DNA of 64,000 nt from Myxococcales bacterium (GTDB taxonomy: Bacteria; Myxococcota; Polyangia; Nannocystales; Nannocystaceae), in assembly GCA_016793465.1 (NCBI GenBank), contig JAEUJW010000011.1, forward strand, positions 49,141 through 113,140, given 5' to 3'. Numbering within the stretch: position 1 is the first letter of the stretch; the number at the start of each line of letters is the position of its first letter. Positions 1 to 7,476 of the stretch are shown here, one piece after another. The notes under the pieces were generated by a model, which saw nothing but the letters and a program-made list of their open reading frames with translations, ran no database searches and was not told the origin of the DNA. A program made the position numbers and the translations under genes.

Positions 1-556
1 CGATCACGAACGGCTTGGCGGTGGGGTTGAGGGTGAATACGAGGTCGAGGACGCGCTCGGCGATCGAGAGCGGGGCGACCGGGAGGTCCGGGTGCGGGCC
101 GGCGCCGGGGGAACGTCCGGCCAGCTCGCGCGGGTAGAGGGCGCGCTGGACGGCCTCGCGGGCGTGGGGCGCGAGGAGGTCGTCGCTGAGGAGCTGGGGG
201 ACGACGAACACGTCGCCGATGTCGACGACGCCGCGGGCCCGCTGGCGCACCCGCCACTCGGGGTCGTGCGCCACCAGGGCGCCGCGGATCGCCCGCGGGC
301 CGAGGTTGGCGCCGCGACGGAAGCCGGCGCCGACGTCGGAGGGGATGCCGAGCACGATGACGCGTGCATCGGCGATCGCGGCGAGGTCGGCGACGAACGC
401 GGCCTCGATGTCGGCGTCGGGGGCGTCGGCGCCGAGGCCGTAGAGGCCGCGCTGGAGCGCCAGCTGCTCGGCGCGACCGGTCGACACGAGGTGCACCCCG
501 CCCCCCGCGGGGCGCAGGTAGAGCCGGAGTTCGTCGAGGATCCGCGTGGTCGTCAT
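1..556 (-). CDS. Arginase/agmatinase (ureohydrolase) family protein, N-terminal part
   Basis: Minus-strand reading frame from ATG at 556 that runs off the left edge, leaving 185 N-terminal residues. The core GIPSDVGAGFRRGANLGP followed by RAIRGAL matches the N-terminal strand-loop of ureohydrolases, which cleave guanidino compounds with a binuclear Mn centre. The metal-binding Asp/His motifs would lie beyond the window, so catalytic competence and substrate (arginine, agmatine or other) cannot be judged. The first 60 or so residues form an extension before the fold. A TACCCT hexamer at 566-571 lies 9 nt before the start and there is no Shine-Dalgarno, so the transcript may be leaderless. Confidence 0.75.
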   Translation of the reverse strand, partial: MTTTRILDELRLYLRPAGGGVHLVSTGRAEQLALQRGLYGLGADAPDADIEAAFVADLAAIADARVIVLGIPSDVGAGFRRGANLGPRAIRGALVAHDPEWRVRQRARGVVDIGDVFVVPQLLSDDLLAPHAREAVQRALYPRELAGRSPGAGPHPDLPVAPLSIAERVLDLVFTLNPTAKPFVI

Positions 557-847
557 GACGCGCGCAGGGTAACACAGGCGCGCATCGGTGCACGGGCGTG
601 TGCGCGGCGCGAACACCTGCCATCGTTGCACGATGATCACGGCATGAAGTGCGTTGCGACCGCCGATGCAGAGCGCGAGTGTCACGAGCGGCGCATACAA
701 CGATCTTCGATCGTGATCGCGAGGCGCCGCGCTCGTGGGCGCGCCGGCTCGGATCCACCCGGCGAGGGCCCGAATACCGGGCCTGGGGCGCACGCGGGGG
801 CGGGCGTACCCCCCGGGAACGCGAGGGATGAACTATAGTCGGCACCT
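557..847. other. Divergent intergenic region with two short hairpins
   Basis: This 291-bp stretch separates two divergent genes and holds no convincing ORF. It has two 6-bp-arm, 3-nt-loop inverted repeats: CATCGT-TGC-ACGATG at 621-635 and ACGATC-TTC-GATCGT at 700-714. They could be regulator sites, but nothing in the sequence names the regulator. Confidence 0.4.
834..839 (+). promoter_or_regulatory. Putative -10 hexamer (TATAGT) close to the start codon
   Basis: TATAGT ends 8 nt before the ATG at 848. No -35 box is recognisable. If it is a real -10, transcription would begin at or next to the ATG, giving a leaderless message. Confidence 0.35.
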
Positions 848-2371
848 ATGATTCGCACGCTCGGCGGGCCGTGGCCCCGCCGGGAGGTGCCGCCGCGCGG
901 GAGGTCGAGGGTGAGGACGTACGAAGAATTGGTCGGAGGGGTGGGGCAGGCGGTGGCGTACCGCGCTCGGCGACAGCTGGCGCGGGAGCTGCTGCGCGAG
1001 CACTCGGCGGCCATCCTCATCGGCGAGCGCACGTTCTCGCTGTACGACATGGCGATGAGCGGCGTGTCGTTCTTCGCCGGGAGCGACGCGCCGAACTGGC
1101 AGGTCAACGACGTGCTCGACGTCGAGATCCGCGTGCACGAGGCGACGGTGTACCGCGGGCAGGCCCGGGTCGCCCGCGAGGAGCGGGTCTACGGCCAGCG
1201 GCGCATCGGGCTCCAGCTGCTCACCGGGTTCCTCGACCTGCTCGAGATGCAGCGCCTCGACGTCGAGCAGGCGCTGGCCCGCGACCTGCTCGGCGGGCCC
1301 GAGCGGGTGTTCGACCGGGTGCCGACCGACTACCGCGAGGTGCTGCTGCAGGCGCTGCACTTCGCGGGGACCTACCAGAAGAAGCTCGGCTACCACGAGG
1401 CGTGGCTGGCCGAGACCGGCCGCAACGAGAGGGACGAGCGCGACTCGCTGGTGCGCCGGGCCATCGAGGCGATCCGGCCGCGCTGGACCGCGCTGTGCCG
1501 CTCGGCGGGCCAGGTGTGCGCGCCGATGCTGCGCGACCGGGTCACGCTGATGGCCGCGAAGGCCTGCACCGAGGCGCTGCTGACCCCGCTGATGATGGCG
1601 GCGCCGCTGCTGCACCGCTCGTACACCAAGCCGCTCGGGTACCCCGGCGACTTCTCGATCATGCTGCACATCTACAAGGACTCGTTCGAGGGCGACACGG
1701 CGTTCGGGCGGGTGTTCCACAAGCTGGCCTGCGAGGACCCGCTGGCCGCGGGGGTGCGCACGCGCAAGCGGCTGATGCGCGACCTGATGACCGAGGAGTA
1801 CCAGCGGCGCGCGGCCGCCGGCCACGGCCTGCGCGCGCTCAGCCTCGGCTGCGGCTCGGCGCGCGAGGTGGTGGAGTTCGTCGAGGAGCTGCCGGAGCCG
1901 CCGCGCGGGGCCAAGTGGACGCTGATCGACCAGGAGGAGAAGGCGCTCAGCATGGCCTACCACGACGTGCTGAAGGCCATCCAGGCCCGCGGCGGCGGGT
2001 GCACGGCGCAGTGCCTGTACCTCTCGTTCGAGCAGCTCATCCGCGACCCGATGGCGATCCGCGGGGAGCTGCAGGACCTGGTCTACTGCGTCGGGATGTT
2101 CGACTACCTGCCGAAGCGGCGGGCCCAGGTGCTGGCGTCGGCGCTCTACGACCGGGTCGCGCCGGGCGGGCTGCTGGCGATCGCCAACGCGTGCGGGCCC
2201 AACGAGCACTTCTGGCAGGCCGAGGTGGTGCTCGACTGGTCGCTCATCTACCGCGAGCCGGAGCAGCTGCGCGCGCTCGCCGACCCGATCGCCGCGTCCG
2301 CCGCGAGCGTCGAGGTGCGACGCGAGGAGTCCGGCGCCTACGACTTTCTCCTGGTGCGCAAGCCTGCATGA
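848..2371 (+). CDS. PilZ-like domain plus SAM-dependent methyltransferase (EF/3-OH-PAME synthesis-like)
   Basis: 507 residues. The N-terminal 120 or so resemble a divergent PilZ-type beta-barrel (residues about 40-110), without an obvious intact RxxxR c-di-GMP motif. Residues about 325-505 form a class I SAM methyltransferase: motif I LSLGCGSAREV near 331, an acidic motif II region LIDQEEKAL, and DLVYCVGMFDYLP as motif IV. The region reading SYTKPLGYPGDF is typical of proteins annotated as extracellular factor 3-hydroxypalmitate methyl ester biosynthesis (PhcB-like). The stop overlaps the start of the diguanylate cyclase (ATGA), so the two are probably co-translated. GTG at 911, preceded by GGGAGGT, is an alternative start that begins just before the PilZ-like part. 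The true methyl acceptor is unknown. Confidence 0.7.
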   Translation: MIRTLGGPWPRREVPPRGRSRVRTYEELVGGVGQAVAYRARRQLARELLREHSAAILIGERTFSLYDMAMSGVSFFAGSDAPNWQVNDVLDVEIRVHEATVYRGQARVAREERVYGQRRIGLQLLTGFLDLLEMQRLDVEQALARDLLGGPERVFDRVPTDYREVLLQALHFAGTYQKKLGYHEAWLAETGRNERDERDSLVRRAIEAIRPRWTALCRSAGQVCAPMLRDRVTLMAAKACTEALLTPLMMAAPLLHRSYTKPLGYPGDFSIMLHIYKDSFEGDTAFGRVFHKLACEDPLAAGVRTRKRLMRDLMTEEYQRRAAAGHGLRALSLGCGSAREVVEFVEELPEPPRGAKWTLIDQEEKALSMAYHDVLKAIQARGGGCTAQCLYLSFEQLIRDPMAIRGELQDLVYCVGMFDYLPKRRAQVLASALYDRVAPGGLLAIANACGPNEHFWQAEVVLDWSLIYREPEQLRALADPIAASAASVEVRREESGAYDFLLVRKPA

Positions 2372-3504
2372 CGACGACCGAACCCGCCGCCGACTTCGAA
2401 GCGAGCCTGCGCGCGCGCAACGCGGCGGCGCTGCGGGTCGAGGTCGCGCTGGGGGCGCTCCTCGTGCCGTCGTTCTGGGGGCTCGACTGGCTGACCATCC
2501 CGGAGCACGTGTGGGTCACGCTGGGCTTCCGCGTGGGCTGCACGGCCTACGCGCTGGCCATCCTGGCCGCCGGCAAGCTGCGCCCGGAGTGGACCGCGCG
2601 CCACGTGGCCGGGCTGTCGTTCTCGTTCTCGCTGTCGGTGGCCTGGTCGATCGCGCTGATGTGCTTCATGCACGAGGGCTACGAGTCGCCGTACTACGCG
2701 GGCATCAACCTGCTCATCCTCGCGGTCGGGCTGCTGTTCTCGTGGCGCACGACCACGGCGATCGTGTTCGTGGCCGCGGTGTACCTGTTCTACATGGCGC
2801 CGCTGCTGCTCGGGCTGCTGGCCGTGCGCGACGGAGTCACCGCGCTCGGCAACCAGCTGTTCATGGTCTCGACGATGATCATCACGGTCACGTCGCAGTA
2901 CTACCGCCGCCGGCTCGAGCGCCGCGAGTTCGAGGCCCAGGTCGCGCAGCAGCAGCTGCTCGCCGAGGTCCAGCACATGGCGACGACCGACTGGCTGACC
3001 AGCCTGTACAACCGCCGCCACTTCTTCCGCCTCGGCGAGGACGAGATCGAGCGCGCGCGCCGCTACGTCCACCCGATCAGCGTGCTGATGGTCGACATCG
3101 ATCACTTCAAGGCGATCAACGACACCTACGGGCACTCGGTCGGCGATCAGGTGCTGTGCGCCATCGCCAAGCGCATGATCGGCGGGCTCCGCAAGTCCGA
3201 CATCGCCGGGCGCTACGGCGGCGAGGAGTTCGCGATGGTGCTGCCCGAGACCGACGTGCACAGCGCGACCAGCATCGTCGCCGAACGCATGCGCGAGTCG
3301 GTCTGCAGCCGCCCGGTCGACACCGCCGAGGGGCCGCTGCACGTGACCGTGAGCATCGGCGTGGCCGGGGTCGAGGGCGCCAAGGAGAACCTGCTCGACG
3401 CGCTCACGCGGGCCGACCACGGGCTCTACGCGGCCAAGCGCGAGGGCCGCAACCGGGTGGTCGCGTGGTCGCCCGCGCTGGCGGACGCCGGCGGGCAGGC
3501 GTGA
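2368..3504 (+). CDS. Membrane-anchored diguanylate cyclase (GGDEF)
   Basis: 378 residues, starting at the ATG that overlaps the upstream TGA. Six hydrophobic segments cover residues about 25-185, followed by a short coiled linker and a GGDEF domain. The active-site signature is intact as GGEEF (284-288). An RKSD inhibitory I-site (275-278) lies exactly five residues upstream, so product feedback by c-di-GMP is expected. Substrate-side motifs such as MVDIDHFKAINDTYGHSVGD are present. The protein should make c-di-GMP from two GTP at the inner membrane. Coupling to a PilZ-like methyltransferase suggests a signalling pair. No PAS or periplasmic sensor domain is visible; sensing would be through the membrane part. 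Confidence 0.92.
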   Translation: MTTTEPAADFEASLRARNAAALRVEVALGALLVPSFWGLDWLTIPEHVWVTLGFRVGCTAYALAILAAGKLRPEWTARHVAGLSFSFSLSVAWSIALMCFMHEGYESPYYAGINLLILAVGLLFSWRTTTAIVFVAAVYLFYMAPLLLGLLAVRDGVTALGNQLFMVSTMIITVTSQYYRRRLERREFEAQVAQQQLLAEVQHMATTDWLTSLYNRRHFFRLGEDEIERARRYVHPISVLMVDIDHFKAINDTYGHSVGDQVLCAIAKRMIGGLRKSDIAGRYGGEEFAMVLPETDVHSATSIVAERMRESVCSRPVDTAEGPLHVTVSIGVAGVEGAKENLLDALTRADHGLYAAKREGRNRVVAWSPALADAGGQA

Positions 3505-3522
3505 GGGTCGCGCGGAGCCGCG

Positions 3523-5406
3523 TCAGGCGGCGTGGCTCTCGGCGAGGCCGAAGGTGCGGGCGAGGGCGCGGACGCAGGCCAGGGGGCGGCCCTTGAACAC
3601 GCGGACGTAGGGCACGCTGACGGCCCGGGCGGCGCGGGCGAGGATGCCGTCGATGGTGTGGGCCTGGAAGCCGGTGGCGATGAGCACCAGGTCGTAGCTG
3701 CGGCGGGCGATGGCGTCGCACTGGGCCTGGACCTTGCGCGGGTTGCCGTCGCACCAGGTGATCTTGAGGTCGAGGCGGTCCTCGAGGCGGGCCTTCAGGT
3801 CGGGGTCGTCGCGGTTGCTGACGAACAGGGCCGACTTGCCGGCGACGCGGCTGCGCACCTGGACGACCAGCGGGTCGTCGCCCTCGTCGGGCTCGTCGGC
3901 GGCTTGCTCGGGCTCGTCGGCGGCGGGCGGCTCGGTCGGCTCGGAGGGGCCGTCGCCGGCGGCGGCTTCGCCGCTGTTGTGGAGGAAGGCCCGGAGGTCG
4001 CGCAGGCGGCGGCGCAGGCGACGATCGCCGTCGGGCAGGAGATCGTCGCCCTGGGTCTGCACGAGCGCGCGCAGGTTGGCGTCGAGCAGGCCGGCGATCT
4101 CCTGGGTGTTGAAGGCGTCGAAGCTCTTCAGCAGCCAGGCGCCGAGCGCGGCGGCGTCGCCGAGGCCGCCGACCTCCTGCTTCAGGGCGTCCCTGCGGGC
4201 CCGCTGCTGCTCGGCCTGGGCCGCGCCGCGGGTGCTCTCGACGGGCGGGCGGAACTCGGGGTCGAGCCACTTGCGCAGCTGCTGGGCGCGGTCGCCGAGG
4301 CGCCCGGCGAGCCAGCGCATGCGGCCCATGGTGGCGCCCCACAGCTCGGGCGAGAGGGTGTGGCCGCGGATGGCCCGCAGCAGCGGGACGTGGCGCACGA
4401 GGGCGTCGAGGGTCTCGGCGCTCATGTCCTCGGGGGCCTCGGCGAGGTGGCGCGGGGGCGGCTCCTGGACCGGGCCGGCGACGGCCTCGATCGCGTGCAC
4501 GGCCTCGCGGAGGAGCGTGCGCGGGTCGCCGGGCGGCGCGCGGCGGTTGTCGTCGGCCCAGCCGTAGTCGTCGAGGGCGGCGTCGCTGGCGAGCGCGCGC
4601 TCGCGGTGCTGCTGCACGAACTCGCTGGCCTCGCTCCACGTGCGGGGGAAGGCGATCGTCTTCAGGCCGAGCTCGGCGATCACGCAGTCGGGGCGGGCGT
4701 TCATCTGCAGCGCCTGCACCGAGCCGGGCCACATGATCTTGCTGATGTTGGTCAGCTCGTGGGCGACGCGGCGGACCAGCATGCCGACGCGGTGCTCGCC
4801 CTGAAATTGCTCGTCGAGGCCGCGGGCGCGGCAGATCCACGCGAGCATGTGGACTTTTTGCAGACGCGGCGCCATGAGAGCGAAGTCCGGTCGCGCCTCA
4901 TGGATCTCTTTGAGGATGTCCTCGAGGGTCTCGCGCGCCTCGTTGACGGCCGCGGCCGGATAACTCGGCGTCGGCAGCACGAGGCGCTGGCCGACCTTCG
5001 GCGGCTCGACGACGCGGACCTCGGGCTCCGGTGACGTCGCGGAAGCGGCGACCTTGGCGGACGACTCGGGCTCCGACGCGGGCGTGGTGTCGGCGGCGGC
5101 GACCGTGGTGGCGGCGGCGGCGACCGTGGTGGCGGCGGATGCGACCGTGGTGGCGGCGGACGCGACCGTGGTGGCGGTGACCGCGGCGGCGGCGAGGCGA
5201 GCGTCGTAGAGGCCGCGGGCCAGCGCGCTCGGCAGCATCTGCGAGAGGGCGTGGTCGAGGGCGGCGGTGGGGTCGACGCCGCGGCCGTGCCAGCACTCGC
5301 GGTCGCGGAAGAGGAGGACTTCGGACCACTCGCTATCCCGGCGTTTGCCGCGGTATCCGAGCTCTCGCAGGGGGCCCGGCAACCACGCCTGATCGTCGTC
5401 CGTCAC
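3523..5406 (-). CDS. Protein with C-terminal DUF2325-like domain and heptad-repeat linker
   Basis: 627 residues from GTG 5406, chosen because the upstream extension is Cys-rich and non-conserved-looking and because TAGCTT (5415-5420) lies 8 nt upstream. An N-terminal segment of about 60 residues is followed by a linker with four 7-residue repeats of the type ATTVAxA, then a long, probably helical central region (about 150-500) and an acidic Glu/Pro-rich linker. The last 100 or so residues (from GKSALFVSNRDDPDLKARLE) show the Rossmann-like DUF2325 pattern, ending with the D-x-V-L-I-A-T-G stretch. DUF2325 proteins are uncharacterised; I infer no activity. It is followed by a GC-rich gap to the convergent cyclase gene. 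Confidence 0.75.
   Translation of the reverse strand: MTDDDQAWLPGPLRELGYRGKRRDSEWSEVLLFRDRECWHGRGVDPTAALDHALSQMLPSALARGLYDARLAAAAVTATTVASAATTVASAATTVAAAATTVAAADTTPASEPESSAKVAASATSPEPEVRVVEPPKVGQRLVLPTPSYPAAAVNEARETLEDILKEIHEARPDFALMAPRLQKVHMLAWICRARGLDEQFQGEHRVGMLVRRVAHELTNISKIMWPGSVQALQMNARPDCVIAELGLKTIAFPRTWSEASEFVQQHRERALASDAALDDYGWADDNRRAPPGDPRTLLREAVHAIEAVAGPVQEPPPRHLAEAPEDMSAETLDALVRHVPLLRAIRGHTLSPELWGATMGRMRWLAGRLGDRAQQLRKWLDPEFRPPVESTRGAAQAEQQRARRDALKQEVGGLGDAAALGAWLLKSFDAFNTQEIAGLLDANLRALVQTQGDDLLPDGDRRLRRRLRDLRAFLHNSGEAAAGDGPSEPTEPPAADEPEQAADEPDEGDDPLVVQVRSRVAGKSALFVSNRDDPDLKARLEDRLDLKITWCDGNPRKVQAQCDAIARRSYDLVLIATGFQAHTIDGILARAARAVSVPYVRVFKGRPLACVRALARTFGLAESHAA
5099..5182 (-). repeat. 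Four tandem 21-bp units in coding sequence
   Basis: Four consecutive 21-bp copies of gcgaccgtggtggcggcg plus a variable codon encode the ATTVAxA heptads of the DUF2325-like protein. The last copy has diverged at its 3' end. Confidence 0.85.
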
Positions 5407-5414
5407 GGCTGACC

Positions 5415-5443
5415 AAGCTAGTCGGTTCGTCTCGCGCCCGCAA
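5415..5443 (-). promoter_or_regulatory. Putative promoter for the DUF2325-like gene
   Basis: On the minus strand TTGCGG (5438-5443) and TAGCTT (5415-5420) are separated by 17 nt. The -10 ends 8 nt before the GTG start at 5406, a spacing shared with several other first genes in this window. Confidence 0.4.
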
Positions 5444-5479
5444 TGCTGTGTGCAGCCGGGAGGCCGCGCGCACCTCACA

Positions 5480-5497
5480 TGCATGCCGTTGCATGCA
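5480..5497. promoter_or_regulatory. Inverted repeat TGCATGC-cgtt-GCATGCA
   Basis: Perfect 7-bp arms with a 4-nt centre, about 75-90 nt upstream of the DUF2325-like start. This could be an operator. The binding protein is unknown. Confidence 0.35.
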
Positions 5498-5536
5498 CAC
5501 CCCTGCACTGGGGGATGGATGGTGGGTGCGCGTGTT

Positions 5537-5556
5537 ACCAGGTTCGAGGGACAGGT
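5537..5556 (-). repeat. Degenerate copy of the dispersed 20-bp palindrome
   Basis: ACCAGGTTCGAGGGACAGGT keeps one full arm of the palindrome. It lies in the gap between the reductase stop and the DUF2325-like gene. A second decayed arm pair (about 5563-5590) runs into the reductase stop codon. Confidence 0.4.
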
Positions 5557-5578
5557 GTGAGCAGACAGGTTCTCGGGG

Positions 5579-6358
5579 TCAGGTCCCTGTGACCGCGCCG
5601 CCGTCGACCGAGAGCACGGCGCCGTTGATGAAGCCGGAGCGCTCGTCGGCGAGGAACAGGTAGGCGCGGGCGATGTCCTCGGGCTGGCCGACGCGGCCGA
5701 CCGGGGTGTGGTCGATCATGGCCTGCAGCACCTTCTCGGGGATGCTCTTCACCATGTCGGTGGCGATGAAGCCGGGCGCCACGGCGTTGGCGGTGATGCC
5801 GTACTTGGCGAGCTCGCGGGACCACACGCGGGTCATGCCGATCACGCCGGCCTTGGCCGCGACGTAGTTGGTCTGGCCGAAGTTGCCGTAGAGGGCGACC
5901 ACCGAGGTGGTCGAGACGATGCGCCCGTACTTCTGCTGGATCATGAAGGGGACCACCGCCTGGGTGCAGTTGAACACGCCCTTCAGGTTGACCTGGATGA
6001 CGGCGTCGAACTGGGCCTCGCTCATCTGCGAGACGACCGCGCCCTCGCGGACCTTGACCAGCTGGGCGTCGCGGACGATGCCGGCGTTGTTGACGAGCAC
6101 GTCGACGCGGCCGAAGCGGGCGTGCACGGCGCGGGCCGCCTCGACGGCGCTGGCGGCCTGGCTGACGTCGACGGCGTGGAACACGGCGACGCCGCCGGCG
6201 GCGGTCACGGCCTGGACGGTCTCCTGACCTGCCTGTTCGGACATGTCCCAGATGGCCACGGCGTAGCCGTGCTGGGCGAACGTGAGGGCGGTGGCGCGGC
6301 CGATGCCGTTGGCGCCGCCGGTGACGATGACGACGCGGGGGTGCTCTGTTTCTGTCAT
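5579..6358 (-). CDS. fabG: FabG-type 3-ketoacyl-ACP reductase (SDR), ApeQ-like
   Basis: 259 residues, a classical short-chain dehydrogenase. It has the cofactor loop TGGANGIG (13-20), NNAG, and the catalytic Ser152, Tyr165 and Lys169 (YVAAK). FabG enzymes reduce 3-ketoacyl-ACP with NADPH. The gene is divergent from the ACP gene of the aryl-polyene locus and such clusters carry a dedicated reductase (ApeQ), so this is its likely job; primary fatty-acid synthesis is the alternative. An in-frame copy of the dispersed palindrome (6227-6246) encodes DMSEQAG after the second strand. Confidence 0.88.
   Translation of the reverse strand: MTETEHPRVVIVTGGANGIGRATALTFAQHGYAVAIWDMSEQAGQETVQAVTAAGGVAVFHAVDVSQAASAVEAARAVHARFGRVDVLVNNAGIVRDAQLVKVREGAVVSQMSEAQFDAVIQVNLKGVFNCTQAVVPFMIQQKYGRIVSTTSVVALYGNFGQTNYVAAKAGVIGMTRVWSRELAKYGITANAVAPGFIATDMVKSIPEKVLQAMIDHTPVGRVGQPEDIARAYLFLADERSGFINGAVLSVDGGAVTGT
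6227..6246 (-). repeat. Dispersed palindrome copy inside the reductase gene
   Basis: On the coding strand ACATGTCCGAACAGGCAGGT differs from the consensus at three positions. It is read as D-M-S-E-Q-A-G, the same frame as the other coding copies. Confidence 0.7.
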
Positions 6359-6493
6359 GGCGGGGCGGCAGGGTAGTCGCGCGCGCCGCCGAAAGGAAGG
6401 GCGCCGGCGGGGTCCGCGGCCGGGCGGCGAAACTGCGCCAGGCGGGCCCGGGCCGCCGGCGAGCCGGCCCTGCGCGGCGCCCCGCGCGGGCGC

Positions 6494-6523
6494 TTGCCGT
6501 GGCGGGGGCTGTGCTCGTAGGAT
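6494..6523 (+). promoter_or_regulatory. Putative promoter of the pigment operon
   Basis: TTGCCG (6494-6499), 18 nt, TAGGAT (6518-6523), then 9 nt to the ACP ATG. It lies in the 174-bp divergent gap shared with the reductase. No Shine-Dalgarno precedes the ATG. Confidence 0.45.
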
Positions 6524-6532
6524 GCCGGCGAA

Positions 6533-6820
6533 ATGTCGACCGCGAAAAGTCCGGACGCCGCGCTGGTCCGAGAGATCAAGGAGCTCATCATCGAGACGCT
6601 CATGCTGCAGGACATGACGCCGGACGACATCGACGAGCACGCGCCGCTGCTCGTCGAGGGCCTCGGGCTCGACTCGATCGACGTGCTCGAGCTGGCGATG
6701 GCGATCAACAAGCGCTACGGCGTCAAGACCAAGGCCGACGACGCCCAGAACCGCCACATCTTCGCGTCGGCCAGCAACCTCGCGGCGTTCGTCGAGGAGC
6801 AGCGGGCCGTGGCCGGTTGA
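6533..6820 (+). CDS. Acyl carrier protein of the aryl-polyene locus
   Basis: 95 residues, slightly longer than the usual 75-85. The phosphopantetheine attachment Ser48 is in GLGLDSID. It should carry the growing polyene chain as a thioester. It is the first gene of the plus-strand pigment operon, and its stop codon overlaps the proposed TTG start of the next gene (TTGA). APE clusters usually have two ACPs (ApeE and ApeF); only one is present here. Confidence 0.92.
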   Translation: MSTAKSPDAALVREIKELIIETLMLQDMTPDDIDEHAPLLVEGLGLDSIDVLELAMAINKRYGVKTKADDAQNRHIFASASNLAAFVEEQRAVAG

Positions 6821-7431
6821 GGCTCGTCGTCGTCGTCGCGGTCGTCCGCACGGTGGTGGTGATCGCGTACCCGGCGGCGATCTGGCTCGGGGCCTCGCGC
6901 CTGGAGCCGCGCACGCTGGGGCTGGTGCTGCTCGCGCTGGTCGTGCCGAACCTGGCGATCCAGGTCGCCAGGGCCCCGTCCGCGCGCCGCTGGGCGGTGC
7001 TGCGGGTGCCGCTCACGGTGGCGATCCTCGTGGGGGTGGGGGCGGCGCTGGCGGAGCCCCGGTTTTTTCTGGCGCTCCCGGTGCTGATTAACCTGTCGCT
7101 TTTGGCCCACTTCGCGGGGTCGCTGCGCGGGCCGGTGTCGATTATTGAACACTTCGCGCGGGTGCAGGAGCCAGACCTGCCCGAGGGCGGGCCGGCCTAC
7201 TGCCGGTCCGTGACCGTGGCCTGGTGCTGGTTCTTCGCGGTCAACGCGGCCGTGAGCGCGACCCTGGCCGGGTTTGCGCCGATCGCGTGGTGGGCGCTGT
7301 ACACCGGGCTCGTGGCGTATATCCTGGTCGGGCTCGGCTTCGCCGTCGAGTACGTCGTCCGCCGGCGGAGGTTCCGCCGGTTCACCGACGCGTGGCACGA
7401 CCGCGTGCTGGCCCGCCTGCTGGGGCCGTGA
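6817..7431 (+). CDS. COG4648 family membrane protein (ApeG-like)
   Basis: 204 residues from a TTG start that overlaps the ACP stop. There are five or six hydrophobic segments separated by basic loops, and a C-terminal basic tail. COG4648 proteins occur almost always next to ACP and ligase genes in aryl-polyene clusters; their biochemical role is not established. The start is inferred from translational coupling and because there is no in-frame ATG before the first membrane helix. The local AT-rich codons ATTAAC and ATTATTGAA (about 7086-7150) differ from the surrounding codon use. Confidence 0.75.
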   Translation: MRLVVVVAVVRTVVVIAYPAAIWLGASRLEPRTLGLVLLALVVPNLAIQVARAPSARRWAVLRVPLTVAILVGVGAALAEPRFFLALPVLINLSLLAHFAGSLRGPVSIIEHFARVQEPDLPEGGPAYCRSVTVAWCWFFAVNAAVSATLAGFAPIAWWALYTGLVAYILVGLGFAVEYVVRRRRFRRFTDAWHDRVLARLLGP

Positions 7432-7476
7432 AACTTCTGAACGCAACCGCCGTCTCGCACCGCCTCGCCCGTCCGC

